Below are positions 55,686 to 64,000 of a stretch of DNA of 64,000 nt, one piece after another (within the stretch, counting starts at the first letter, position 1; the number at the start of each line of letters is the position of its first letter). The DNA lies in contig NZ_AP019749.1 of assembly GCF_006740045.1 (NCBI RefSeq), positions 4,297,001-4,361,000 on the forward strand, read 5' to 3'. The position numbers and the translations under genes are program-made. This stretch comes from Comamonas terrigena NBRC 13299. Its GTDB lineage: Bacteria; Pseudomonadota; Gammaproteobacteria; Burkholderiales; Burkholderiaceae_C. The notes below the pieces were generated by a model, which saw only the letters and a program-made list of their open reading frames with translations, had not been told where the DNA came from and ran no database searches.

Positions 55686-56099
55686 ATGCCGACCTACGAG
55701 TTTCAGGTGGAAGTCGAAACCCAGTACCTGCCCGCGCAGTCCGCGCCGCAGGAGGGAATGTTTCGCTTTGCCTACACCATCACCATCACCAACACCGGCA
55801 CGGTGGCTGCCCAGCTGGTGGCCCGAGAATGGCATATCCATGACGCCCACGGCCGCGAACAACTGGTACGCGGCCTGGGGGTGGTCGGGCGCCAGCCCCT
55901 GCTGCAGCCCGGCGAGGCCCACCGCTACACCAGCGGCTGCGAGCTGACCACGTCCACCGGTACCATGCACGGCAGCTATCTGTGCGTCGCCGAAGACGCC
56001 GAGGTGTTCCACACGCCCATCCCCCTGTTTGTGCTTGATGTCGAAGATCCGGATGACGGCATGCCCGCCGCCATGCCGGCCACCCGCATCCTCCACTGA
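55686..56099 (+). CDS. apaG: ApaG (CorD) family protein
   Basis: A 137-residue ApaG/F-box-associated domain protein of fibronectin-like fold. The conserved GxGxxG-type stretch GLGVVGRQPLLQPGEAHRYTSGCELTTSTGTMHGSY is present. Function is poorly defined (linked to Mg/Co resistance and Ap4A genes in enterobacteria). The ATG at 55686 (MPTYEFQVEVETQYL) is chosen. TACCAT ends 6 nt before it, and the gene shares a 31-bp divergent promoter region with rpe. Confidence 0.93.
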   Translation: MPTYEFQVEVETQYLPAQSAPQEGMFRFAYTITITNTGTVAAQLVAREWHIHDAHGREQLVRGLGVVGRQPLLQPGEAHRYTSGCELTTSTGTMHGSYLCVAEDAEVFHTPIPLFVLDVEDPDDGMPAAMPATRILH

Positions 56100-56106
56100 A
56101 GGACGC

Positions 56107-58083
56107 ATGAAGCGAAATGCCCATGACCTGCCCCGCCTGCTGGCGGAGCTCAACCCCCATGCCGAACTGGCCCAGCGCCACCTCTGGCTGATTCACCTGA
56201 TCGAATGGGTGCGCGCCGCCCATCCGTCCACCGAAGGCGCGGTGGAGCGCGTGCGCCTGTTTCTGGATGCCCTGGACGCCGACCCCGATGCCGCCGCACG
56301 CCTGCAACTGTGGTGGCTGCAGTTCATCGACCAGGTGGACATCACCACCTTGCTGGCCGATTTTGGTTTTGCCCCCCGCACCGCCTTCTTCAGCGAGCTG
56401 ACGGAACGCCTGCGCTACAAGCTGCTGCCCAGCACGCCCGAGACGATCGACGCCTCCGAACTATTCTCCATAGCGCTGAACGAAGAGTTCGATGTGCGCT
56501 GGCTCCAGGCGCTGGACGAACCTCTGCTGCAGCGCCTGGCCCTGGCCCTCAGCCCCGCGGGCAGCCCGGGCGCCAGCTTCTGGCAGCACGCGCTGCTGGG
56601 CGCCATCACCTACTGCGCGGGCCAGATCCTGTCGACCGGCTTTGCCCCCGAGCTGCGCCTGCGCATGAGCGAGGAAATCCGCGATGAAAAGCCTTTCCAC
56701 GCGCTAATCCACGATGTGGAAAGCCTGCGCGTGGAAGTGCTCCATGGCCTGCGCACCACCGACCGGCTGGAGCAGGCCGAGGCCCGCCTGCGCGAGCGGC
56801 TGGACGCCTGCCGCGCGGCGGTCGGCACGGTGTATACGCATTTTGCGGCCGAAGGCATCTCGGTCGGTCTGGTGTTCCGCCTGCGCCAGCTGCGCACCCG
56901 CATCGTGCGCGTGCGCCAGTTGCTGGACTGCCTGCTGTCCACGCGCCCCGAACTGGATGCGGCCCGCCTGCTGGCAGGCTTTGTCAGCGTGGGCCGCGAC
57001 CGCCGCAGCCTGCGTGCGCTGTATGACGCCAATTCCTCGCTGCTGGCCGCCAAGATCACGGAACGCAGCGCCGAAACCGGTGAGCACTACATCACCCGCA
57101 CCCCGCGCGAATACCTGGACATGGTGCGACGCGCCGCCGGTGGTGGCCTGGTGATGTCCTTCACCACCCTGTTCAAGCTGGCCCTGCATGTCCTGGCGCT
57201 GTCGGCCTTCTGGGGCGGTTTTCTGGCCGGCATCAACTACGCCATCAGCTTTGTGCTGATCCAGCTGCTGCACTTTACCGTGGCCACCAAGCAGCCGGCG
57301 ATGACGGCGCCGGCCATTGCCGCCAAGCTCAAGGATCTGGAGCGCGGCAACGCCGTCGAGGAATTCGTCGACGAAGTGGCCAACCTCACCCGTTCGCAGG
57401 TGGCGGCCGTCCTGGGCAATGTGCTGGTGGTGTTCCCTGCCGCACTAGGCCTGTCGCTGCTGGTGGCACGCCTGTGGGGCTCCCCGCCGCTGGACCCCAT
57501 CCATGCACTGCAGACCCTGGATTCGCTGAGCCTGCTGGGCCCGTCGCTGCTGTTTGCCGCCTTCACCGGCGTGCTGCTGTATGCCAGCAGCATCCTGGGC
57601 GGCTGGGTGGAGAACTGGTTTGTGCTGCGGCGCATGGATTCCGCCATCCGCTACAACCCCCGCATCACCCGGCTGCTGGGCGAAAAGCGGGCCCTGCGCT
57701 GGTCCGGCTTTCTGCGCCAGAACATCTCGGGCTTAACCTCCAACATCGCCCTGGGCTTCATGCTGGGGCTGACCCCGGCCATTGCGGGCTTTTTCGGACT
57801 GGGGCTGGAAGTACGTCATGTGACACTGTCCTCTGGTCAGATCGGCGTTGCCAGTGCTACGCTGGGCCTGCAGGTCCTGCACCTGCCTGCCTTCTGGTGG
57901 GCCGCGGCCATGTTGCCCTTCAACGGCGCACTGAATGTGCTGGTCAGTTTTCTTCTGGCGTTTCGCACCGCCTTGCGTGCGCACAACGTCAGCGGCGTGG
58001 AGCGTTCGCGCATCTACGCCGGCATTCGCCACCGGCTACGCGTCCGCCCGCTGAGCTTCTTCCTGCCATCCGGCACACGTTGA
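56107..58083 (+). CDS. Gcr-family protein (annotated site-specific recombinase), polytopic membrane protein
   Basis: A 658-residue protein of the Gcr / SpecificRecomb family. The N-terminal half (to ~370) is helical and soluble-looking, with a coiled-coil-like stretch. The C-terminal half has about six hydrophobic segments, e.g. LVMSFTTLFKLALHVLALSAFWGGFLAG and LSLLGPSLLFAAFTGVLLYASSI. No serine- or tyrosine-recombinase catalytic signature is visible, so the recombinase name is doubtful; it looks like an integral membrane protein of unknown role. It begins 8 bp after apaG and is probably cotranscribed with it. Confidence 0.82.
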   Translation: MKRNAHDLPRLLAELNPHAELAQRHLWLIHLIEWVRAAHPSTEGAVERVRLFLDALDADPDAAARLQLWWLQFIDQVDITTLLADFGFAPRTAFFSELTERLRYKLLPSTPETIDASELFSIALNEEFDVRWLQALDEPLLQRLALALSPAGSPGASFWQHALLGAITYCAGQILSTGFAPELRLRMSEEIRDEKPFHALIHDVESLRVEVLHGLRTTDRLEQAEARLRERLDACRAAVGTVYTHFAAEGISVGLVFRLRQLRTRIVRVRQLLDCLLSTRPELDAARLLAGFVSVGRDRRSLRALYDANSSLLAAKITERSAETGEHYITRTPREYLDMVRRAAGGGLVMSFTTLFKLALHVLALSAFWGGFLAGINYAISFVLIQLLHFTVATKQPAMTAPAIAAKLKDLERGNAVEEFVDEVANLTRSQVAAVLGNVLVVFPAALGLSLLVARLWGSPPLDPIHALQTLDSLSLLGPSLLFAAFTGVLLYASSILGGWVENWFVLRRMDSAIRYNPRITRLLGEKRALRWSGFLRQNISGLTSNIALGFMLGLTPAIAGFFGLGLEVRHVTLSSGQIGVASATLGLQVLHLPAFWWAAAMLPFNGALNVLVSFLLAFRTALRAHNVSGVERSRIYAGIRHRLRVRPLSFFLPSGTR

Positions 58084-58200
58084 ACCCCAGCCACCCAGGG
58101 CACGCTGCTGCGTGATGCCAGGCGCCCCGGCCACCACGGCCGCGGTCGCGCCTCCACCCGTGCGGGCCACTGCGCCGGCACGCTGCTGAAAGGACATGCC

Positions 58201-59523
58201 ATGCCTGACATGTTGAGCTTTTGGTCCCAATGGCTGCGCCCCTCCGCCGGCCTTCCTGCCGTGCACTGGGCCGTGCTGCTGGCGGTGGCCGCCGTCGTCG
58301 GTTCGCTGTGCCAGCGCCAGACCGGTATTCCCAAAGTGGTGGGCTATGCCATGGTCGGCGCGCTTGCTGGCTTGCTGGGGTTTTCTGGGTCGGAATGGCC
58401 GCTGCACGGCCCGGTGCTGTTCCTGGTGGAGCTGGGAGTGGCCGTGGTGCTGTTCGAATGCGGCGGGCGCATTGCGCTGCGCTGGTTCCGCCACAACCCC
58501 ATGGTGCTGGTGCAAAGCGTGCTCGAATCCGCGCTGACCTATGCCGCCGTGTTCTTCACGCTGCGCTGGCTGGACCTACCGCCCCACATCGCCAGCCCGC
58601 TGGCCATGATTGCCATGGCCTCATCGCCGGTGTTGCTGCGCCGCGTCAGCGACGACACCCATGCTAGCGGCCCGGTCACAGACCGCGCCATGGTACTGGC
58701 CACGCTGTCCACCCTGTATGCACTGACCATCGGCAGCGCCAAGGCGGAGATCTTTGCCCGTCCCACCACCTCGCTGCTGGACGATATCTCGCCGGTGCTG
58801 GTGGTGCTGGGCATCTCGGTGCTGATGGCCGCGCTCCTGGCCCTGCTGATGCGCCTGGCGCTGCGCTTCATGAGCCCCACCAGCGAAAACACCTCCATCC
58901 TCATTCTGGCGCTGATTGCCGCCGCCAGCGCCGTAGCGGCCCACCTGGGCGGATCGGCCCCACTGGCCGCGCTGCTGGCGGGCATGGTACTCAAGCACAT
59001 GCACCCGCGCCCCTGGGCCTGGCCGCGCCAGCTGGGCACGGCCTCCAGCCTGTTGACCATGCTGATGTTCGTGCTGGTCTCCAGCGTCGCCACCAGTGCC
59101 TCCGGTGGCTGGGCGCTGGGACTGGCCACTCTGGCACTGATTGTGGTGCGCCTGCTGGCCAAGTCGGTGGGCGTGGCGGTCGGCAATATCGGCTCGGGCA
59201 GTAGCTGGCGCCAGTCGGCGTGGGTGGCCTGCGCCATGGCGCCGATGTCGGCCGTGGCGCTGCTGCTGGCATCGCAGTTTGCCCAGGCCGCCCCCGAAGC
59301 CGGGCAACTGATTGCCAGCATTGCCCTGCCCGCCATCGTGCTGATGGAGCTGGCCGGCGCCGTGCTGGCCACCATGGCGCTGTACCGCGCCGGCGAAGGC
59401 ACGGGCTGGCGTGGCGCACGGCGCAACCAGGTGGCGGCGCCCAACGCCCCTGCCCCGGCGCCCGCCGCCGCACCCGAACCCACCCCGGCCCCCACTGCTG
59501 CAGGAGACCGCGATGCCGCTTGA
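58201..59523 (+). CDS. CPA2-family cation:proton antiporter
   Basis: A 440-residue Na/H-exchanger-fold protein with about 12 helices, related to KefB/KefC/Ybal-type CPA2 antiporters. [20 protein letters not shown] and the following helices match the family N-terminal half. There is no C-terminal TrkA-N domain; the protein ends in an Ala/Pro-rich low-complexity tail ([17 protein letters not shown]). The last 11 nt overlap the next gene, so the tail codons also carry that gene's start. Transported ion unknown. Confidence 0.85.
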   Translation: MPDMLSFWSQWLRPSAGLPAVHWAVLLAVAAVVGSLCQRQTGIPKVVGYAMVGALAGLLGFSGSEWPLHGPVLFLVELGVAVVLFECGGRIALRWFRHNPMVLVQSVLESALTYAAVFFTLRWLDLPPHIASPLAMIAMASSPVLLRRVSDDTHASGPVTDRAMVLATLSTLYALTIGSAKAEIFARPTTSLLDDISPVLVVLGISVLMAALLALLMRLALRFMSPTSENTSILILALIAAASAVAAHLGGSAPLAALLAGMVLKHMHPRPWAWPRQLGTASSLLTMLMFVLVSSVATSASGGWALGLATLALIVVRLLAKSVGVAVGNIGSGSSWRQSAWVACAMAPMSAVALLLASQFAQAAPEAGQLIASIALPAIVLMELAGAVLATMALYRAGEGTGWRGARRNQVAAPNAPAPAPAAAPEPTPAPTAAGDRDAA

Positions 59524-60634
59524 GACTTTTCACACCTCCGCCCCGCTGACCCTGGGCGTGGAGCTGGAGCTGCAACTGGTCAACACCCACGACTATGACC
59601 TGGCACCCTATGCCGAGGACATGATCCGGCTGATGCACAAGACGCCGCTCCCCGGCTCGGTGGTGCCGGAGATGACCAGCAGCATGATCGAGATCTCCAC
59701 CGACATCTGCCACAGCGCCGCCGAGGTGCTGCACCAGCTCACGCCCATCCGCGATGCCCTGGTCAGGAATGCCGACAAGCTGAACATCGCCGTGATTGGC
59801 GGCGGCACCCACCCGTTCCAGCTCTGGCACCAGCAGCGCATCTATGACAAGCCGCGCTTTCAGGAGCTGTCGGCCCTGTATGGCTACCTGTCCAAGCAGT
59901 TCACCATCTTCGGCCAGCATGTGCACATCGGCTGCCCCGGGCCGGACGAGGCGCTGCTGATGCTGCACCGCATGAGCCGCTACATCCCGCACTGCATTGC
60001 GCTGTCGGCCAGCAGCCCGTTCGTGCAGGCCCAGGACACGGCGTTCGACTCGGCACGGCTGAACTCGGTCTTTGCCTTTCCGCTGTCGGGACGTGCACCC
60101 TGCGTGCTGACCTGGAAGGAGTTCGAGCAGTATTTCGACAAGATGACCGCCACCGGTGTGGTCAAAAGCATGAAGGATTTCTACTGGGACATCCGTCCCA
60201 AGCCCGAGTTCGGCACCATCGAAATCCGCGTGTTCGACACGCCCTTGACCATCGAGCGCGCCGCCGCGCTGGCCGGCTATGTGCAGGCACTGGCGGCCTG
60301 GTTCATCGACACCCAGCCCTTCACGCCGCAGGAAGACGACTACCTCGTCTACACCTACAACCGCTTCCAGGCGTGCCGCTTCGGGCTGGACGCCGTCTAT
60401 GTGGACCCGGCCGACGGCAGCCACCTGCCGCTGGCCGAGCACATTCTGCGCACCATGGACCAGATTGCGCCGCAGGCCGAGCGCCTGGGCGCCGCACCTG
60501 CGCTGCAGATGCTGCGCAGCGAGGTCCAGCGCCAGCACAACGATGCCCGCTGGCTGCGCGAGCGCCAGCAGGACGAACAGCTGCTGGCCGAAGTGGTGCG
60601 CCAGGCCGGGTTGCGCTTTCGCGGTGCCGCATGA
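59513..60634 (+). CDS. ybdK: YbdK-type carboxylate-amine ligase (GCS2)
   Basis: A 373-residue glutamate-cysteine ligase family 2 protein. Motifs include [54 protein letters not shown] and [17 protein letters not shown]. coli YbdK has weak gamma-glutamyl-cysteine ligase activity; the physiological substrate is unclear. ATG at 59513, reached by an 11-nt overlap with the antiporter gene (CAGGAG upstream). Confidence 0.9.
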   Translation: MPLETFHTSAPLTLGVELELQLVNTHDYDLAPYAEDMIRLMHKTPLPGSVVPEMTSSMIEISTDICHSAAEVLHQLTPIRDALVRNADKLNIAVIGGGTHPFQLWHQQRIYDKPRFQELSALYGYLSKQFTIFGQHVHIGCPGPDEALLMLHRMSRYIPHCIALSASSPFVQAQDTAFDSARLNSVFAFPLSGRAPCVLTWKEFEQYFDKMTATGVVKSMKDFYWDIRPKPEFGTIEIRVFDTPLTIERAAALAGYVQALAAWFIDTQPFTPQEDDYLVYTYNRFQACRFGLDAVYVDPADGSHLPLAEHILRTMDQIAPQAERLGAAPALQMLRSEVQRQHNDARWLRERQQDEQLLAEVVRQAGLRFRGAA

Positions 60635-60808
60635 CCCCGCTGCGTCGCCTGCGGACTGCGGCGCTCCCTCACCTGTGGGAGCCCAGTTTCGCGGTGGGCG
60701 TCCCTGGCCTGCACTCCCGGGCAAAGGCTGCGCAAAGCGGTGCTGTGGGCGCGCAGGCGGCGGTGGTTTTTGTGGCGCCCGACGCCACACAAGCTGCAGC
60801 ACAGGCGC

Positions 60809-60814
60809 GACAAT
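60809..60814 (+). promoter_or_regulatory. GCGACAAT element upstream of thiL
   Basis: GACAAT within GCGACAAT, 29 nt upstream of the thiL GTG. Probable -10; no strong -35. Confidence 0.45.
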
Positions 60815-60843
60815 CGCAACCTTGATGACGAGGGCCGCACACC

Positions 60844-61821
60844 GTGGGTGAATTTGATCTGATCCGCCGCTTCTTCCAGCGCCCCGTGCGCCGCGCCGCC
60901 CTGGGTGTGGGGGACGACTGCGCGCTGCTGGCCCCCGGACCCGGCATGCAGCTGGCCGTGTCCTGCGACATGCTGGTGCAGGGTCGCCACTTCTTTCCCG
61001 ACGTGGACCCGCACCTGCTGGGCCACAAGTCCCTGGCCGTCAACCTGAGCGATCTGGCGGCCAGCGGTGCCACACCGCTGGCCTTCACGCTGGCGCTGTC
61101 GCTGCCCCTGGCCGACGAAGCCTGGTGTGCCGCATTTTCCGAAGGCATGTTCGCGCTGGCGGCCCAGCACGACTGCGAGCTGATCGGTGGCGACACCACG
61201 GCCGGGCCGCTGAACATCTGCATCACCGTCCTGGGCGAAGTGCCCGCCGGCCAGGCCCTGCTGCGCAGCGGCGCCCGCGCGGGCGACGATATCTGGGTCA
61301 GCGGCAACCTGGGCGATGCCCGCCTGGCGCTGGATGCATTGCTGGGACGCCACCCGCTGCCCCCCGCCCTGCTGACCACCGCCCGCACCCGGCTGGAAGC
61401 GCCCACGCCCCGCGTGGCCCTGGGCCAGGCGTTGCGCGGTGTGGCCACCAGCGCGCTGGATGTGAGCGACGGCCTGCTGGGCGATCTGCAGCACATTCTG
61501 GATGCCAGCGGCGTCGGCGCCTGCATCGACACCAGCCTGACGACGCCGCTGATCGCCGCCTATGCCGACATGCTGGGCTCCGAAGCCATTTTTGACCGCG
61601 ACTATCTGCGCCAGTGCACCCTGGCCGGTGGCGACGATTACGAGCTGTGCTTCACCGCCCCGCCGCAGGCCCGCGACGCGGTGCTGCAGGCCGGTGCCGC
61701 CAGCGCCACACCCGTCACTCGCATCGGCTGCATCGAGGCCCACGCCGGTCTGCGTCTGGTGGACGCTGCGGGCGAGCCGGTGGCAGCGCACTTTGCCTCG
61801 TTCGACCATTTCGCGGACTGA
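60844..61821 (+). CDS. thiL: Thiamine-monophosphate kinase
   Basis: A 325-residue PurM-like kinase converting thiamine phosphate to thiamine diphosphate. VGEFDLIRRFF is the N-terminus (GTG start), ALGVGDDCALLAPG and SCDMLVQGRHFFPDVDPHLLGHKSLAVNLSDLAASGATPL carry the metal/ATP site, and GDLGDARLALDAL-like and DVSDGLLGDLQHIL follow. No TPP riboswitch is seen upstream. It pairs with pgpA downstream, as in many proteobacteria. Confidence 0.96.
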   Translation: MGEFDLIRRFFQRPVRRAALGVGDDCALLAPGPGMQLAVSCDMLVQGRHFFPDVDPHLLGHKSLAVNLSDLAASGATPLAFTLALSLPLADEAWCAAFSEGMFALAAQHDCELIGGDTTAGPLNICITVLGEVPAGQALLRSGARAGDDIWVSGNLGDARLALDALLGRHPLPPALLTTARTRLEAPTPRVALGQALRGVATSALDVSDGLLGDLQHILDASGVGACIDTSLTTPLIAAYADMLGSEAIFDRDYLRQCTLAGGDDYELCFTAPPQARDAVLQAGAASATPVTRIGCIEAHAGLRLVDAAGEPVAAHFASFDHFAD

Positions 61822-61895
61822 CCCCCTCGGCTGCGCTGCGCCGGACTAAAACACGTGCCCCCCTGCCGGGCAGCACCGCAGGCATTTCTACAATC

Positions 61896-62504
61896 ATGTC
61901 CATGGACCAACCGATTTCCGACGCCGAGCCCAAGCGCATCGTCGAACACGACACGCCTGCGGGCTCCGCTGCCTCCCGCACCTTCACCGCCACACCGGCC
62001 AAGCCACCGCGCCCGACGGTGTCTTTCATGATGGCCCACCCGGCCCACCTGATTGCCCTGGGCTTTGGCAGCGGCCTGGGCCGCATCGCACCTGGCACCG
62101 TGGGCACGCTGTGGGGCTGGCTGTCGTTTCTGGTGCTGCAGCTGTGGCTGACGCCGGCACAGATCGGCTGGCTGCTGCTGGCCTCGCTGTGCGTGGGCTG
62201 GTGGGCCTGCACCGTCACCGCCCGCCACCTGCGCGTGGCCGACCCCGGCCACATCGTCTGGGACGAGGTGCTGGCCATGTGGATCATCCTGTGGCTGACC
62301 ATGCCCATGGGCTTCTGGGGCCAGCTGGCGGCCTTTGTCTTGTTCCGTTTCTTTGATGCTGCCAAGCCCCAGCCCGTGAAATGGGCCGACCGGCTGTTCA
62401 AGGGCTTTGGCTGGAAAGGAGGCTGGGGCATCATGTTCGATGACCTGGTCGCCGCCTTCTGCACCCTGCTGGTCATGGCCGTCTGGCGCCACCTGACCCG
62501 CTGA
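61896..62504 (+). CDS. pgpA: Phosphatidylglycerophosphatase A
   Basis: A 202-residue (200 from the second ATG) PgpA, removing phosphate from phosphatidylglycerophosphate in phosphatidylglycerol synthesis. A 45-residue hydrophilic N-terminal extension precedes the core IALGFGSGLGRIAPGTVGTLWG, then VWDEVLAMWIILWLT and WIMFDDLVAAFC-type region. TACAAT ends one nt before ATG 61896 and 7 nt before ATG 61902; if it is the -10, translation would have to begin at 61902. Several membrane helices are visible. Confidence 0.94.
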   Translation: MSMDQPISDAEPKRIVEHDTPAGSAASRTFTATPAKPPRPTVSFMMAHPAHLIALGFGSGLGRIAPGTVGTLWGWLSFLVLQLWLTPAQIGWLLLASLCVGWWACTVTARHLRVADPGHIVWDEVLAMWIILWLTMPMGFWGQLAAFVLFRFFDAAKPQPVKWADRLFKGFGWKGGWGIMFDDLVAAFCTLLVMAVWRHLTR

Positions 62505-62518
62505 CCCACGGAGCCCCC

Positions 62519-64000
62519 ATGCACCCTGCCCTGCCCGCACTTTCGCTGGTCTGCCTGACATCCCTGGCCACTGCGGTGCAGGCCCAGGACTCCCGCATCA
62601 CACAGGTCACGGTCTACCCCGGCAGCGCCACCGTGCAGCGCACGCTGCAGGTGCCCCCAGGTGCACGCCAGGCCGTGCTGGCCTGCCTGCCCGCCGGGCT
62701 GGATGCACAGACCCTGCAGGTCAGTGCACCCGCCGGCATGACTGTGGGCGAGCTGTCGGTGCGCCAGCAGCCACGGGCGCTGATTCCCGGTTGTGCCCAC
62801 CCGCAGCAGGCCCGCATCCGCGCGCTGGAAGACCAGATCGCCGCGCTGCAGGCCGAGGCCCAGGGGCTGGAGCAGGCAGGCGGCTGGCTGAACCGCTATA
62901 CCCAGCCCACAGGCACCGCCCAGATTGCCGCCACGGCCGATGCACTGCGCCGCACCGGCCAGAGCGTGGCCCAGCGCCAGCACCAGCTGGCACGCGAGCG
63001 GCAGGCGCTGGAAGAGCAGCTCAAGCCGCTGCAGGCCGATGCACAGCGCACCGGCGGCGCCCAGGGCCTGGCCAGCACGGTGCTGGTCACGTTGTCGGCC
63101 CCCCAGGGCGGAACGCTGCAGCTGAGTTACCAGGTGCGGGGCACCGGCTGGCAACCCGGCTACCGTGCCAGCCTGGATGTGGAACGCCAGCGTGTGCGGC
63201 TGGAGCGCACCGCCCAGGTCAGCCAGAACAGCGGCGAGGACTGGCGCGATGTGCCGCTGACCCTGTCCACCGGGCAGCCCAATGCCGCCGCCAGCGGTCC
63301 GCTGCCGCGCCCTTGGCGCATCAGCGAAGCCCAGCCTGCGCCGCCGGCCCCGCCCATGCCCGCTCCGGTCGCCGCGCCCATGGCCCGCATGGCATCTTCG
63401 GCAGAAATGGCCAGTCTGGCCCCCACGCCGGAACCGGCCAGTTTCGACGCCAGCGTCTTCGAAGGCAGCCACGCCACCCAGTTCGTGCTGCCGCAGCGCG
63501 TCAACGTCCCCTCCAACGGCGAGCAGCTGAGCCTGACCTTGGGCGAGCAGCAGCTGGACGCCCAGGTGCTGGTGCGCAGCACGCCGGCGCTGGATGCACA
63601 TGCCTACCTGATCGCCAGCTTTGCCCTGCCTGAAACAGGCGTCTGGCCCAGCGGCCCCATCCGCCTGTACCGCGACGGTGCCTATGTAGGCGCCAGCCGC
63701 CTGGATGCCGCCCAGGTGGCCCAGACCGGCCTGGGCTTTGGCCGCGACGAACGGGTGCAGCTGCGCGCCCTGCCCACCGAGCAGACACAGGGCAGCACGG
63801 GCTTCACCGGCAGCCGCCAGCAGCGGGTGGAAAGCCGCCGCTGGGAGGTGCGCAACCTGCACCGCACGCCGGTCACCTTGCAGCTGCTGGATGCCGCCCC
63901 GGTGGCAGAACAGCAGGACATCCGCGTGGAATCGCGCTACAGCCCACAGCCGGCCAGCACCCGCTGGAACGGACAGCCCGGCAGCGTGCTCTGGGAACTG
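62519..64000 (+). CDS. DUF4139 domain protein, truncated by the window end
   Basis: A partial protein of at least 494 residues, open to base 64000. A signal peptide (LSLVCLTSLATAVQAQ) starts the protein. The N-terminal DUF4140 region (RITQVTVYPGSATVQRTLQVPPGA) and a coiled coil (~95-180, QARIRALEDQIAALQAEAQG) precede the DUF4139 region starting around LSYQVRGTGWQPGYRASLDV. A Pro/Ala/Met-rich hinge (~275-305) interrupts it. This fold is known from MuiA-like mucoidy inhibitors; function here is unknown. Its start is 14 bp after pgpA. Confidence 0.88.
   Translation, partial: MHPALPALSLVCLTSLATAVQAQDSRITQVTVYPGSATVQRTLQVPPGARQAVLACLPAGLDAQTLQVSAPAGMTVGELSVRQQPRALIPGCAHPQQARIRALEDQIAALQAEAQGLEQAGGWLNRYTQPTGTAQIAATADALRRTGQSVAQRQHQLARERQALEEQLKPLQADAQRTGGAQGLASTVLVTLSAPQGGTLQLSYQVRGTGWQPGYRASLDVERQRVRLERTAQVSQNSGEDWRDVPLTLSTGQPNAAASGPLPRPWRISEAQPAPPAPPMPAPVAAPMARMASSAEMASLAPTPEPASFDASVFEGSHATQFVLPQRVNVPSNGEQLSLTLGEQQLDAQVLVRSTPALDAHAYLIASFALPETGVWPSGPIRLYRDGAYVGASRLDAAQVAQTGLGFGRDERVQLRALPTEQTQGSTGFTGSRQQRVESRRWEVRNLHRTPVTLQLLDAAPVAEQQDIRVESRYSPQPASTRWNGQPGSVLWEL

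Noticed and set aside
60635..60843. TPP riboswitch upstream of thiL
   Set aside because: The conserved CTGAGA and ACCTGA-type TPP core elements were not found.

Overview
This is a GC-rich window from a betaproteobacterial chromosome, most likely family Comamonadaceae (Comamonas, Delftia or Acidovorax type). The family is inferred from the protein style, the oxyR-recG-queA neighbourhood, the trpE-chorismate mutase-trpG order and the compact spc/alpha ribosomal clusters. There is no CRISPR array, insertion sequence, integrase or prophage. The window reads as core chromosome with one visibly AT-richer orphan gene (wzz-like, 46.8-47.7 kb). Very long open frames opposite real genes are artefacts of the high GC content and are left out.

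Layout. 0.1-7.3 kb: class V aminotransferase, YggS, a beta-hydroxyacid dehydrogenase, then dolP-like BON lipoprotein, diaA, yraN and rsmI (the last two diverge from one shared base), and a YegD-type Hsp70. 7.7-16.8 kb: initiator tRNA-fMet and the spc plus alpha ribosomal clusters on the minus strand (rplN to rplQ, including secY and rpoA), with a good sigma70 promoter upstream of rplN but no S10 operon ahead of it and no infA between secY and rpmJ. 17.1-27.6 kb: a glycerol regulon, glpD and the ABC glycerol importer glpSTPQUV on the minus strand, divergent from glpR and glpK. Glycerol enters by an ABC importer, is phosphorylated by GlpK and oxidised by GlpD. Candidate GlpR sites with a 10-bp TTCG repeat lie in both control regions.

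27.8-38.5 kb: proC, a YgiD-type dioxygenase with a Tat-like leader, ubiA, dps, oxyR, recG, a convergent c-di-GMP pair (HD-GYP phosphodiesterase and hemerythrin-GGDEF cyclase) and queA. 38.6-46.6 kb: a Fur-controlled ferric siderophore uptake island (secreted Fes-like esterase, TonB-dependent receptor, ATPase, two permeases, binding protein) with two strong Fur boxes and no biosynthetic genes, so probably a xenosiderophore scavenger. 46.8-55.7 kb: orphan Wzz-like protein, ung, and a trp operon read trpE-chorismate mutase-trpG-trpD-small membrane ORF-trpC with overlapping start/stop codons, then gph and rpe. 55.7-64.0 kb: apaG, a Gcr-family membrane protein, a CPA2 antiporter, a YbdK-type ligase, thiL, pgpA and a truncated DUF4139 protein running off the end.

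The observations most worth following are the mutually compensating motif degeneracy in the two glycerol ABC ATPases, a terminator-like hairpin between the Fur box and the start codon of the siderophore receptor, a recurring GCGACAAT element upstream of seven genes (two of which look leaderless), and an unrecognised 52-residue membrane ORF embedded in the trp operon.
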